Position numbers and translations under genes: made by a program | DNA from: Paenibacillus barcinonensis | Lineage (GTDB): Bacteria > Bacillota > Bacilli > Paenibacillales > Paenibacillaceae | DNA: 64,000 nucleotides | Direction: 5' to 3' | Assembly (NCBI RefSeq): GCF_003217495.1 | Contig: NZ_QJSW01000006.1 | Coordinates: forward strand, 1 to 64,000 | Notes under the pieces: model-generated | Databases searched by the model: none | Seen by the model: only the letters and a program-made list of their open reading frames with translations | What the model was told of the DNA's origin: nothing | Shown: positions 52,620 to 62,029 of the stretch, piece by piece | Layout: every line of letters begins with the position of its first letter | Numbering within the stretch: the stretch's first letter is position 1

Positions 52620-52947
52620 ACTTACTACTGACAATAACGCCAATACCCAAAGTTAATGCGTACACAATTCCTGCAACCAAAACTCGCATTAACATTGTCG
52701 TTATTTTTGGTGGTTCATGTGTATCGTACGTTTGAATTCGAATTCCGCATATGCGTTTACCAATTGTTCGACCATACCAATACACTGGTAAAATAATTGA
52801 ATATAGCGTGCTCAATATTCTGGCATTTAGGTCATCTGCGTCATAATGTCCTGTGAACATAAACACGATTATGGCCACCGGAATTGAAATAATTAAATTA
52901 TCCAAAATACTTGCTCCTAATCTAATCCAAAAACCTGCTTTGTACAA
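52618..52947 (-). CDS. RDD-family membrane protein, short (109 aa)
   Basis: An RDD-type membrane protein: YKAGFWIRLGASILDNLII at the N terminus carries the family R and D residues, followed by two more spans (about 70-108). The TTG start at 52947 follows GGAGGAG at 6 bases; a longer in-frame reading to 53085 has no ribosome site. The C terminus stops soon after the last span, so the usual C-terminal RDD motif (R/K-x-x-H-D) is missing. It may be a truncated member. The function of RDD proteins is not settled (transport is suggested). Confidence 0.68.
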   Translation of the reverse strand: MYKAGFWIRLGASILDNLIISIPVAIIVFMFTGHYDADDLNARILSTLYSIILPVYWYGRTIGKRICGIRIQTYDTHEPPKITTMLMRVLVAGIVYALTLGIGVIVSSK

Positions 52948-53107
52948 AATGATCTCCTCCAAACGATTTTGACTTACCTGATACAACATTTTATTATACA
53001 TGAAATTTATTCCAAACATAAGAATATTAATCCTTTTTTTATAAACTTCCCTTTTTGCTTTGCATATTTGTGATTTTCGGAACAAACCTTTGGCAAAAAG
53101 TCATAAC

Positions 53108-53142
53108 AAAAAGGCTGCTCAACCTTTGTTAAGCAACCTTTT
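53108..53142 (-). terminator. Rho-independent terminator
   Basis: On the minus strand AAAAGGTTGCTTAAC pairs imperfectly with GTTGAGCAGCCTTTT, followed by TTTTGTT; it ends the siderophore-binding gene. Confidence 0.8.
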
Positions 53143-53168
53143 GTTTAATATTTTATTGCCCCTGCCTG

Positions 53169-54131
53169 CTATTTACCTTTCAATATCATCGTACCCAGGC
53201 GATCCATTAACTCCATCCTGCCCATAGCCGAATACGAGTAGTTGTAATTATCCACATTGGAGATGGTATACACCTTTTCATTCTTTACTGCGCTCATATT
53301 GTTCCACACACGGCTATCGGCCATCTTGTTCTCGCTATTTTCCATCAGCAGCAGTCGATCGGGATTAATGGATACGAGAGCTTCCAAAGCAATTTGCTTC
53401 CCTCCCCAACCTTCTGGATCAGGAATCCCCTTGGTACGTTGAAGCCCCCATTCACCATATAACATCTCGGCCGCACCTTTATTTGAATAAATGACCAGGT
53501 TATTGGGATACGTTTCTATGACGGCAAACGATTCACCGTTTACAGCAGCCTGTAGCTTTTGTTTCCAATCCGCCGATTTGGCATCATATTTAGCGAGATA
53601 ATCATCTTTCTTACTCTCTTCTCCAAATGTGCTCGCCAGGTACGTGAGTCTTTCTCTCCATTCATAATAGGAAAATGGCAAAGCTACCGTAGGCGCGATT
53701 TGAGATAACGCCTCGTACTGGTCTGTATTGAAATCCTTCCCCAGAATAATGACATCTGGATTCTCGGCTGCAATTGCTTCAATACTAAGCGGGAAACCAT
53801 ACCAGCCTAGAATTGAAACTTCTCCATCGAGCCGTTCTTTCAGCGTTGGTGTTATTTCCTGAGGATTGCCATAATCAGCGTTCATCGTTGCAACCGGCCT
53901 CTTGCCAAGAATCAGCAATTCTTCTGTCGAACCAGACAAGTCTACAATTCGCTTCGGTTGTGCAGGAATCGTTATTTTGTCTCCATTCGGGTTCGTGATT
54001 ATTTTCGTGGTTGGTGCCGCCACTTCGTTCGAAGCCACTTTGTTATCGGCTACCTTTGTATCGGGCGCTCCACAGGCTGTGAGAATGAGTACACAGCATA
54101 ATGTAATCCATCTAGCTATTGTTTTAAACAT
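53169..54131 (-). CDS. Iron-siderophore-binding lipoprotein of an ABC importer (320 aa)
   Basis: A lipoprotein with the lipobox LILTACGAPD (Cys20) and a helical-backbone class III binding fold (PKRIVDLSGSTEELLILGKRP; ENPDVIILGKDFNTDQYEAL), as in FecB/FhuD proteins. It binds a ferric siderophore outside the membrane. No BtuCD-type permease gene is next to it; instead an exporter-fold ABC pair lies directly upstream in the same direction. The ATG at 54131 follows AAGGAGAAGAG. Confidence 0.88.
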   Translation of the reverse strand: MFKTIARWITLCCVLILTACGAPDTKVADNKVASNEVAAPTTKIITNPNGDKITIPAQPKRIVDLSGSTEELLILGKRPVATMNADYGNPQEITPTLKERLDGEVSILGWYGFPLSIEAIAAENPDVIILGKDFNTDQYEALSQIAPTVALPFSYYEWRERLTYLASTFGEESKKDDYLAKYDAKSADWKQKLQAAVNGESFAVIETYPNNLVIYSNKGAAEMLYGEWGLQRTKGIPDPEGWGGKQIALEALVSINPDRLLLMENSENKMADSRVWNNMSAVKNEKVYTISNVDNYNYSYSAMGRMELMDRLGTMILKGK

Positions 54132-54192
54132 ACGTTCTCTTCTCCTTATATGTCCTGTTAGTGTTTTATTTAGGTTAGCTGCTCATTTAAGT

Positions 54193-55962
54193 TCAGGTCA
54201 GTTTCACGTTTCCGTTCATCCCCGCATTAACCTGCCATCCTTCAGCCTCTTGCTGTAATTGCCACAGACGTGCGTAAATACCTGATCTGTTCAACAATTG
54301 CACATGTGTTCCTTGCTCGACGAGATGACCTTGATCCAGAACGAGAATTTGATCCGCATTCTGAATTGTTTTTAGTCGATGAGCAATAAGAATAACAGTT
54401 TTGTCTGCTACCAGTTCATTGATGGCCTGCTGTACAGCTGCTTCATTCTCGGGGTCAAGGGAAGCCGTAGCTTCGTCCAGCAAAACGATTGATGCATTTT
54501 TCAACAAGGCACGTGCAATGGAGATCCGTTGCTTCTCCCCTCCAGATAACCTTGAGCCGCCCTCTCCCACAAGCGTATCGTAGCCCTGAGGAAGACTTGA
54601 GATAAACTCATGACAACAGGCTTTGCGTGCCGCTTGTTCAATCTCGGCTTGCGTAGCGTCCTTTTTACCGACACGAATGTTGTTGCCGATTGTATCCTGG
54701 AACAGATACACGTCTTGGAAAACAACGGAAATATTCTGTAGCAGCTTCTCTGGATTCATCGCTGTGACGGGTGTATTGCCAATCCGAATCACGCCTTGCT
54801 GTACATCCCAGAAACGGGCAATGAGACGGGTTACTGTACTTTTTCCGCTGCCAGATGGCCCAACAAGTGCTGTAATCGTCCGTGGCTCTATGGTAAACGA
54901 CAGCTCCTTCAGCACCGGATGCTGATCTTCGTATCCAAAGGTAACTTGGTCAAAGGTAATACGTTGATGGGCCTGCACACCTGCGGTTCCCGCCAGCGGA
55001 GCCTCCTGTTGTACATCCATAATCCGTTTAGCACTATACGCGGAGTAGCGCATCTCTCCATAGCTCATCAGTACAACGGTTAACGGCTCAAACACCTTCG
55101 TGCCTATCAGCAGAAATAGTAAAAAGACCGGTAAGGTAAGCTCACCATCTGCCAGCAAATAACCTCCGACCAGAATCATACACGTCAGACCAGAGCGTGC
55201 GAGCAGCATTGCCCCCATAATCATCGGACCCATGATGGCTTCCAATCGTATGGATGTTATTTTTAAATCATCAAAAGCCTGACGAAGTCGTTCAAAGCGC
55301 TTGCCGCCTATATTATGAGCCTTAATCTCGCGAATACCGCTCAAATATTCCTGCAGACGACTGGCCGCTTCATTTTTGGCACGAATATGTCCCTCACTCA
55401 AGCGGGATTGAATTGAATCCGTAAGTCGTAACAACACGGCCCCTAAAGGGACGGCGATAAACATCGCTAAAGCCATTTTCCAGTTCACCAGCATTAGTCC
55501 GGCAAAAGCAAGTGTCGGCAGCACAATTGCACTAATCAGCTGGGACAGATTATGAGAGATGGTGTGCTCTATCTGACCATAGTCACTTAGAATGAGATTA
55601 GTCAGATCCCCCGGATCACGCTTCCCGAAAAAACCTAACGACAGGTGGCGAATATGTTCTGCCAGCTTTAATCTGCCTGAGGCTGCGAGACTGTAAGCTA
55701 CCCGATACGTTTTATCATAGAGCGAAGCATACGCTGCATATTCGACCACGAGCCACACACACAGGATGCCGCTAACCAGCCACATCCGATTGATATCCAG
55801 CCCTTGCTCTGGGTGGGCGAAGGCTCTGTATATTGTGTTGAATATGTCCACAAGAAGGGCCGCAGGAGCAATCTTGACAATGCCTTCCAAAATGGCAGCG
55901 ATGATCGAAGGAAGTAAACTGCGAGGATGACCTCCAGAGATATTGAACAGATACTTTTTCAT
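54193..55962 (-). CDS. ABC transporter with fused permease and ATPase, second half (589 aa)
   Basis: Six-span membrane domain (about 1-310) followed by an ATPase with Walker A VGPSGSGKST, signature LSGGEKQRISIARALLKNA and Walker B LLDEATASLDPENE. It is a half transporter of the exporter fold that pairs with the next-upstream gene, overlapping it by four bases. The ATG at 55962 follows TAGGAGGTG. With an iron-siderophore-binding protein downstream and a Fur box upstream, a YbtQ/IrtB-like role in siderophore import is inferred. Confidence 0.87.
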   Translation of the reverse strand: MKKYLFNISGGHPRSLLPSIIAAILEGIVKIAPAALLVDIFNTIYRAFAHPEQGLDINRMWLVSGILCVWLVVEYAAYASLYDKTYRVAYSLAASGRLKLAEHIRHLSLGFFGKRDPGDLTNLILSDYGQIEHTISHNLSQLISAIVLPTLAFAGLMLVNWKMALAMFIAVPLGAVLLRLTDSIQSRLSEGHIRAKNEAASRLQEYLSGIREIKAHNIGGKRFERLRQAFDDLKITSIRLEAIMGPMIMGAMLLARSGLTCMILVGGYLLADGELTLPVFLLFLLIGTKVFEPLTVVLMSYGEMRYSAYSAKRIMDVQQEAPLAGTAGVQAHQRITFDQVTFGYEDQHPVLKELSFTIEPRTITALVGPSGSGKSTVTRLIARFWDVQQGVIRIGNTPVTAMNPEKLLQNISVVFQDVYLFQDTIGNNIRVGKKDATQAEIEQAARKACCHEFISSLPQGYDTLVGEGGSRLSGGEKQRISIARALLKNASIVLLDEATASLDPENEAAVQQAINELVADKTVILIAHRLKTIQNADQILVLDQGHLVEQGTHVQLLNRSGIYARLWQLQQEAEGWQVNAGMNGNVKLT

Positions 55963-57758
55963 CGAACTGCACCTCCTAATTTCCACGAAGCTGCACTGAT
56001 ATGGGCCTGCCACATATGCTCGTATACGCCGTCCAATGCTCGCAATTGATCATGAGTGCCGCTCTCGGCAATTTGTCCCTGCTGGATAACAATAATTTGT
56101 TCCGCTGCACGTATCGTTGTTAGACGATGCGCGATGATAAGCACGGTTTTGCCTTGAATCAGCTGAGACAATCCCTGCTGAATGTTGTATTCATTTTCTG
56201 CATCGGCAAATGCTGTTGCTTCATCCAGAACAAGAATAGGAGCGTTCTTGAGTAGTGCTCTTGCGATGGAAATTCGCTGTGCTTCTCCGCCAGAAAGGTA
56301 CGTACCGCCTTCACCGATTCTGGTTTGATAACCAGCATCCAGCTTTTCGATGAACTCATGACAGCAGGCTACTTGGGCTGCCGCCATTACCTCCTCGAAT
56401 GAAGCTGTTGTATTGCCCATCCGTATATTTTCTTCAATCGTATCATAGAACAGATGCACATCCTGAAAAACAAAGGATACCGTATTCATCAGACTCTCGG
56501 TGCCCATCTCTTGAATCGGAATGCCACCAATGGTAATCTCCCCCTCCTGCACATCCCAGAAACGAAGCAGCAGATTGGCAATGGTCGATTTCCCCCCACC
56601 CGATGGTCCAACCAGAGCTGTCACTTCACCGGCCTTGGCTACAAAATCAATCTTTTCAAGTACTGGCTTATAGGCTTCACTCTCTTTGTGATCATAAGCA
56701 AACGTTACCTTTCGGAAAGCAACCTCATAGATAACAGGGACTTTGGGAAACTTCGGTTCGTGTACCACAGGCTCGGCAAACACTGCATCAATCCGTTTTT
56801 GCCCCTCCACGATCTCACGCATTCCGCTGCCCAGAAGCAGAAGCTTTAACAGCGGGGCCGATAAACTCGGCGTGATGATTAGAAACAAAATAAACGTAAT
56901 GGCAAAGGACTGCTGCCCAAGATTTCCACTAGATAACAAAATACCTACCGGTAGAATAAATGTTGATAACGAAGAAATGATCACAAAAAATAATCCGTAG
57001 GATGTCTTGCATAAATCCGTTATTTTCAACGAAATATCCCGGTAACGGGTCACCGCCTGCTTAAAGGTCAGAAAAGAGTCTGCTGTAATACCAAATACTT
57101 TAACTGCCGGCATACCTCTCACATATTCAACACCTGTTGCATTCATTTCTTCAATCGCATACTGAAAATCACGATACGACTGACGCCCCTGTTCACTGCG
57201 AAACAGACGTGTTTGCAGCCAGAATCCGATGCCGATTGGAAGCAACAGGATCAGCACCAGACGATAATCCAGCCAAAACAAGTAGCCTAGCATGATGAGC
57301 GGCATGATCATAGCAGTAACCACGTCCGGCAGCTGGTGGGCGATGAACTTTTCGATTTTCTCCACACTCACCTCGATGATCTTCTTCAGTTCCCCCGTAG
57401 CCGTCTTCGTGTGATACCCCATGGGTACCTTGGCCACATGCTCCGCAAGCCTAACTCTCAACCGATACAAAATATTGAATGCCGCAATGTGTGAGCACAT
57501 GCCTCCAATATACAAACTAATGAGCCCGCCAATGAGCGCTGCAAAAGCGATAATTCCCCAGTGCACTAAAACGTCTCTGTCTACCGAGGCGGGATGCCCG
57601 GCATGGAGCAGTAGCTCCTCAACTATTTTGTAAATTGAAATAAAAGGAACGATCTGCAGCAAACTTGAAAGGGTCGAAAACATACTTGCTGTAATTAACA
57701 GACCTTTATGCTCCTTCGTTACTTCAATTAATCTGGATACTTCAGACGTATCGCTCAT
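55959..57758 (-). CDS. ABC transporter with fused permease and ATPase, first half (599 aa)
   Basis: The partner of the preceding half transporter: a six-span domain (about 30-330) and an ATPase with Walker A VGPSGGGKST, signature LSGGEAQRISIARALLKNA and Walker B VLDEATAFADAENE. Its D-loop (AFAD) differs from the usual SALD, as in asymmetric heterodimers. The ATG at 57758 follows AGGAG at 7 bases. A Fur box (57771-57789) lies just upstream, so expression should rise in iron starvation. Confidence 0.87.
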   Translation of the reverse strand: MSDTSEVSRLIEVTKEHKGLLITASMFSTLSSLLQIVPFISIYKIVEELLLHAGHPASVDRDVLVHWGIIAFAALIGGLISLYIGGMCSHIAAFNILYRLRVRLAEHVAKVPMGYHTKTATGELKKIIEVSVEKIEKFIAHQLPDVVTAMIMPLIMLGYLFWLDYRLVLILLLPIGIGFWLQTRLFRSEQGRQSYRDFQYAIEEMNATGVEYVRGMPAVKVFGITADSFLTFKQAVTRYRDISLKITDLCKTSYGLFFVIISSLSTFILPVGILLSSGNLGQQSFAITFILFLIITPSLSAPLLKLLLLGSGMREIVEGQKRIDAVFAEPVVHEPKFPKVPVIYEVAFRKVTFAYDHKESEAYKPVLEKIDFVAKAGEVTALVGPSGGGKSTIANLLLRFWDVQEGEITIGGIPIQEMGTESLMNTVSFVFQDVHLFYDTIEENIRMGNTTASFEEVMAAAQVACCHEFIEKLDAGYQTRIGEGGTYLSGGEAQRISIARALLKNAPILVLDEATAFADAENEYNIQQGLSQLIQGKTVLIIAHRLTTIRAAEQIIVIQQGQIAESGTHDQLRALDGVYEHMWQAHISAASWKLGGAVR

Positions 57759-57770
57759 CTCATCACTCCT

Positions 57771-57789
57771 GATATTAATAATCATTCTC
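57771..57789. promoter_or_regulatory. Fur box upstream of the ABC pair
   Basis: On the minus strand GAGAATGATTATTAATATC matches the Fur consensus GATAATGATAATCATTATC at 15 of 19 positions. It lies 13-31 bp before the ATG at 57758. Confidence 0.72.
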
Positions 57790-57903
57790 AATAAAGGCTA
57801 GTGCCATATACGAGCATTAATATCTCACAGGAACGATACACATGACTACCTCAATACGGAGCAAACCTGCCGCAATCGGGATTATATATGAAATTTACTC
57901 AGC

Positions 57904-58908
57904 TCACGACGGCGAATGATTAAAATAAGCGGACGGTGTCTTCCCATACTTGCGTTTGAAATGTGCAGAAAAGTGACTCGTTTTATTGTAACCCACCGTT
58001 GCTGCGGCGGTTGTTATGTTCATCTGTTTACTTTCCAGCAGATAATATGCTGCCTGAAGTCTCTGCTCAATCACATAAGCATGAACAGGCAAGCCGAACA
58101 ATTGCTTGAAGCCCTTTTTCAGCTTAAATTCGTTCAAACACACTTGCCGACATAGCTCTTCCAGTGTTGGCGGATGTGCCAGATTCGTATCGACAATGTA
58201 TTTGGCCTTATTTAGACTGGTTCGATCGGTGCGGGATAGCCCTTGATGATTGTCAGAGACGGACCGATCCATGATACATTCACTGAGATATACCGCGAGC
58301 AGTTCAAGCGCTTTACCGTTTAAATATAACTGCTTCAGCTCACCTGTATATGGGCATTGTATCATTTCATTAACCATTCGAATCATCCCCGTAGACATCT
58401 TCTGATTATAAAAACCTCCCGAACTCCCACGAATCGCTTTCGTTAGGTGTTGTATGGGAAGATGCTGTATCGTTTCGCTCAACGTGGTCTGATCCAGCTT
58501 GATCGTAAATCCCTTAAAATGCTGGTGTAACGCAAATTCGCATGTACTGCTCGTATGCTGGCTGCCAAATGCAGCACATTCCAGCGTGTTCACCTCGTAT
58601 TCCCCTGGCATGCCGTCAATACTCCATGAAAGACTTTCCCCCATACAAAAAGAAAGCTTGATACTGTTATCACGCTCTACACTGCTTAGCGAGGTTGCTC
58701 GATGAAATGTCGCATCGCTATGTACAAGCTCCATTGAAGGATGAATTCGATTCAGCTGCCAGAAGCCTTGACCGAGCTGCTCCGGGATATGAATGATCCG
58801 TTCAGAAGAGTCGCTCTGGTAAAATTGATTTAATCTGGAGGCCAGCGTACAGTGCTGATCTTCTTTATTTTGAATGACGTACCACGTTTCTGGCTCATTA
58901 CAATGCAT
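57904..58908 (-). CDS. AraC-family regulator, YbtA-like (334 aa)
   Basis: The C-terminal 100 residues have two AraC helix-turn-helices (LEELCRQVCLNEFKLKKGF and ITTAAATVGYNKTSHFSAHF). The N-terminal part (about 230 residues) is a large, unusual sensor domain, like YbtA/PchR-type siderophore regulators that sense the loaded siderophore. The ATG at 58908 follows GGGAGGAG. It is directly upstream of the ABC pair on the same strand with a 145-bp gap containing the Fur box, so it probably activates that operon. Confidence 0.85.
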   Translation of the reverse strand: MHCNEPETWYVIQNKEDQHCTLASRLNQFYQSDSSERIIHIPEQLGQGFWQLNRIHPSMELVHSDATFHRATSLSSVERDNSIKLSFCMGESLSWSIDGMPGEYEVNTLECAAFGSQHTSSTCEFALHQHFKGFTIKLDQTTLSETIQHLPIQHLTKAIRGSSGGFYNQKMSTGMIRMVNEMIQCPYTGELKQLYLNGKALELLAVYLSECIMDRSVSDNHQGLSRTDRTSLNKAKYIVDTNLAHPPTLEELCRQVCLNEFKLKKGFKQLFGLPVHAYVIEQRLQAAYYLLESKQMNITTAAATVGYNKTSHFSAHFKRKYGKTPSAYFNHSPS

Positions 58909-58967
58909 GTATTAACTCCTCCCACAGTCTGTTTAACCGTTCTGTTGTCAGCCTTATTATATAAGAA

Positions 58968-58994
58968 AGAAGCCATATTGGACATATGGCCTCT
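58968..58994 (-). terminator. Rho-independent terminator
   Basis: GCCATAT (58972-58978) and ATATGGC (58984-58990) form a dyad with flanking AGAG/CTTCT; on the minus strand it lies after the WG-repeat gene. Confidence 0.6.
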
Positions 58995-59034
58995 GCTTTG
59001 GCAGCTTGAGAGCAGATTACTTCTGAATCCCCTC

Positions 59035-61542
59035 TTACATGTGAAAAGCTTTCCAGAACGTTCCTTCGGTATTGATAATATCCATAATCTGACTGAACGG
59101 AATCGTAAATGTGGGGAAGCCCGCTGCATACGGTGCGATATCATATGGATTGAAATACAGATGCAGTGCGTCTGCTGTCACAAAAAACGGCTGGCTCGCA
59201 CTGATGCCTGTGTACGTATCCGGGAAAACATAAGAATACTGCGGATCATTTTTGATCTGCTCCCCCACAATCTGGCTTAACACCTTCACATAGTCGCTGT
59301 CTGGCTTGAACAAATCCTTCAGCTCGTACAGCTGTCCATCTGACAGATTAATAATGGCATACATCATCGTAGGCATACCATGTGCGGCGCCAGCTGGATA
59401 GTTGTAACCGGTTAATTGTAGCTGAAGCAGCTGTTGCTGGTAGAATGTAATATCAAAATCCCCCGTATACGTGTAATCCAGCTGCTGATTCGCCAGGATC
59501 GGTTTAACCTGGGAAAGCTCCTTCAGCTTGGTATTCAGCACATCCTGCTGCACCTGGCTCGTTAAGCCTTCAACCTGCGGATAATAGACGAGGTAGTCCC
59601 GGTTAGGTTTATATTTCTCCTCACGCACTCGATAAGGCGGCTCAAGAGGTACGATGGTGTTTTGCTGCCAGATGAGCTGTCCTGCCCGATTCACATAGAA
59701 CAAACGCTGATCCACAAATACGCTGATCAAATCGGGTGCTACAACTTCAAGTGATCCCGAACCCTCGATATGAGGATAACCAGGAGCAGGTCTGCCGCTC
59801 AAATCCAGCAAATACGTCTGAGTTCCATTCGATGCCGAAGCAAGGCCGTGTTTGTAATTTTCCACATTACGATAGATGAACTCCGTTAGTCTTCTGCCAT
59901 TCATATCCGCAATCGCATACAATGAACCGATATAAGGCTGCTCCGAATCAATGGCATTCCCAAGTCCGTACCTCTGCTCTCCCAGCTCGCGAATATCATT
60001 GTAAGCTGGCTGAATCACAAAGGCTCCCTGCTTATTAATGACACCATAATTGGAGCGATAATCTTCAGCCGTATTTACAATCGCCTGCCCGCCGTTAAAA
60101 GGAAGGGCTGTCGTAAATCTGGGCTGAATTCGAATATTCCCCCGCTCATCAATGTACCCGTATTTGCCTGAAAGCTCCTTCTGAAAAGCAAGCAATCCAT
60201 CCCCCAGCGGACCAACATAGGCGTAGGGATAGGATGATATGCGGTTTCCGTTAACATCAATAAGAGCGTATTCCTTATCTTTGATCTGTACAACCGCTTT
60301 GCCATTCTGGAAATCATTTGCAGACATATATTGTGCCCGGATCACTTCTTTGCCCGAGGTATCCAAATACCCGTACAGAATGGAGGTCCCTGTGGTCTGA
60401 TCCGTGCTCGTATCGTAAAATACCGCGCGACCGTCCTGCACATCTGCAATAAACGGATAGGCCCTTGAAGTCAGAACCACGCCTTGTTCATTAATCATTT
60501 TAAAACCTTGAGAATCCATCGCTATAGCCCGCTCTTCGGAAAAAGAATGAATGGAATCATATACAGGCTGAACCACATACTGCCCCTGTAGATTAATCAC
60601 TCCCGCACGGCCGTCCTTCACAACAACTGCGAGGCCATTAGGCTGGAACGCCTGAGCCTCCTGCAGAACAGGCTCAAGACGAACATGTCCTTGTGCATCC
60701 ATGTAGCCCCAGCGTATCCCGTTTGTCGTGCGAACAGATATCGGATATAACCAGGCTGCTGCTTGAGCACGATTGCTTGCGGTCATGGCCTGTTTAATCT
60801 GTTTCTCCAGTTTTAGCAGCTCTTCTCTGGACGGATACGCTTCCGGCAGGCTCAATGCTTGCTGAACGGAAGTTAGCGCGGCTGGATATAAACCGGCATG
60901 AAACTGGGCATCTGCAAGATAATACCAATAGAACACATAGTCAGGATATTGCGCTGTAAGCTGCTCGTAATATTGTACGACTTTGGGAAAATAAGAATGA
61001 TAGACATCGGTTGCCTGAACCCACTGGCCCTGCTGCCACCGAATAATCTCCACCCGATAGGCTTCACCGGTATCATGAATCCATAACGCAATTTCCACCT
61101 TGCCGTCTCTCCCATGCGTACCAGGCATATCCAGAATCTCCGCATAGCTGTAATATAAATCATCAGGCACAATATCGGTCAGCCCGGATTCGGTCCATTC
61201 ATACACAGCGAGCTTTGACCATATTGCGCCAATCTGCCAGCCCACAATGAGATTATTCCGTGCTGTTGAGGTTACAGGGGCCGCTGTCAGCAGGGTAACC
61301 CCATAGCCCAAACCTTTGGTCAAAGCCATCTTGATCCAGTGCCCTTGAACAAACTTGAGAATTAGCAGGTACAGCTCACTATGAAGCTGATATACCGCAG
61401 TGATCTCCGGCATCCCGTCACCTGTAAGATCAGCCGCATACACAGCTGGATGCTGGACCGGTTTATCAATCGTGATGACCGTTGCCCCGGCCGGAATATG
61501 CTGATTAACAATTTGCAGTAATAGCGGCTCACTCATCGACAT
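59035..61542 (-). CDS. WG-repeat protein with C-terminal DUF3298 domain (835 aa)
   Basis: The N-terminal region (about 1-250) has FG-GAP-like and TPR-like segments (AADLTGDGMPEITAVY; YWYYLADAQFHAGLYPAALT). The middle (about 280-600) holds several WG repeats, each with G-Y-I/M-D-x-x-G and x-x-P-x-F/Y. The C terminus (about 640-835) is a DUF3298 domain (YFNPYDIAPYAAGFPTFTIP), the same motif as in the RsiV proteins of this window. No signal peptide is visible. The ATG at 61542 follows GGAGGAAGCGG. Function unknown; WG proteins are often surface or polymer-binding, which the lack of a signal peptide does not support. Confidence 0.8.
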   Translation of the reverse strand: MSMSEPLLLQIVNQHIPAGATVITIDKPVQHPAVYAADLTGDGMPEITAVYQLHSELYLLILKFVQGHWIKMALTKGLGYGVTLLTAAPVTSTARNNLIVGWQIGAIWSKLAVYEWTESGLTDIVPDDLYYSYAEILDMPGTHGRDGKVEIALWIHDTGEAYRVEIIRWQQGQWVQATDVYHSYFPKVVQYYEQLTAQYPDYVFYWYYLADAQFHAGLYPAALTSVQQALSLPEAYPSREELLKLEKQIKQAMTASNRAQAAAWLYPISVRTTNGIRWGYMDAQGHVRLEPVLQEAQAFQPNGLAVVVKDGRAGVINLQGQYVVQPVYDSIHSFSEERAIAMDSQGFKMINEQGVVLTSRAYPFIADVQDGRAVFYDTSTDQTTGTSILYGYLDTSGKEVIRAQYMSANDFQNGKAVVQIKDKEYALIDVNGNRISSYPYAYVGPLGDGLLAFQKELSGKYGYIDERGNIRIQPRFTTALPFNGGQAIVNTAEDYRSNYGVINKQGAFVIQPAYNDIRELGEQRYGLGNAIDSEQPYIGSLYAIADMNGRRLTEFIYRNVENYKHGLASASNGTQTYLLDLSGRPAPGYPHIEGSGSLEVVAPDLISVFVDQRLFYVNRAGQLIWQQNTIVPLEPPYRVREEKYKPNRDYLVYYPQVEGLTSQVQQDVLNTKLKELSQVKPILANQQLDYTYTGDFDITFYQQQLLQLQLTGYNYPAGAAHGMPTMMYAIINLSDGQLYELKDLFKPDSDYVKVLSQIVGEQIKNDPQYSYVFPDTYTGISASQPFFVTADALHLYFNPYDIAPYAAGFPTFTIPFSQIMDIINTEGTFWKAFHM

Positions 61543-61684
61543 CTCCGCTTCCTCCCTTATGACCGCATTCGCCTAATGGTATGCATCATAACTCGGGATA
61601 TGACACGAAAATGCTTCCACTCTCCTCTTCGAGACTCACTTTCTTCCCTTGCATTTCCGTTCATTTATCTCAACACAACACAAA

Positions 61685-61719
61685 AAATTGCAGCGGCTTG
61701 GCTGGACCAACTGCAATTT
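61685..61719 (-). terminator. Rho-independent terminator
   Basis: AAATTGCAG (61685-61693) pairs with CTGCAATTT (61711-61719), with TTGG/CCAA inside; on the minus strand a run of six Ts follows. It closes the SWIM operon. Confidence 0.82.
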
Positions 61720-61764
61720 AATAGTGATTATTCATCAATTCATCATCACGCTCAGTGCTGAAAA

Positions 61765-62022
61765 TCAAGCTTGTGATTGCACATTAAGCTGAACATATTG
61801 AGCCAGGCGGCAATACTGATCCAGCAGTCGTGCCTCCTGCCCTTCACCCAATGCTACTCTGCGCCCGGCCTCGATAATATTGGATATCAATTCGTTCAGA
61901 AACTGCATCTGTAGTTGCTGCGCAGTAGAAGCACATTGTTCGAGCAGTTCAACATCTCGGATAGTGAATTGAGATAACCCCCGGAGCAGGAGTTCCTCGC
62001 ACCAGCCGGATAATTGCTGCAT
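61765..62022 (-). CDS. Small helical protein of the SWIM operon (85 aa)
   Basis: ATG 62022 follows AAGGGATTG; a GTG at 62061 would add 13 residues and overlap the SWIM gene. The protein is largely helical (SGWCEELLLRGLSQFTIRDV, then ELLEQCASTAQQLQMQF) and I do not recognise a family. It is the last gene of the SWIM operon, seven bases behind the SWIM stop, and probably works with those proteins. Confidence 0.6.
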   Translation of the reverse strand: MQQLSGWCEELLLRGLSQFTIRDVELLEQCASTAQQLQMQFLNELISNIIEAGRRVALGEGQEARLLDQYCRLAQYVQLNVQSQA

Positions 62023-62029
62023 CAATCCC

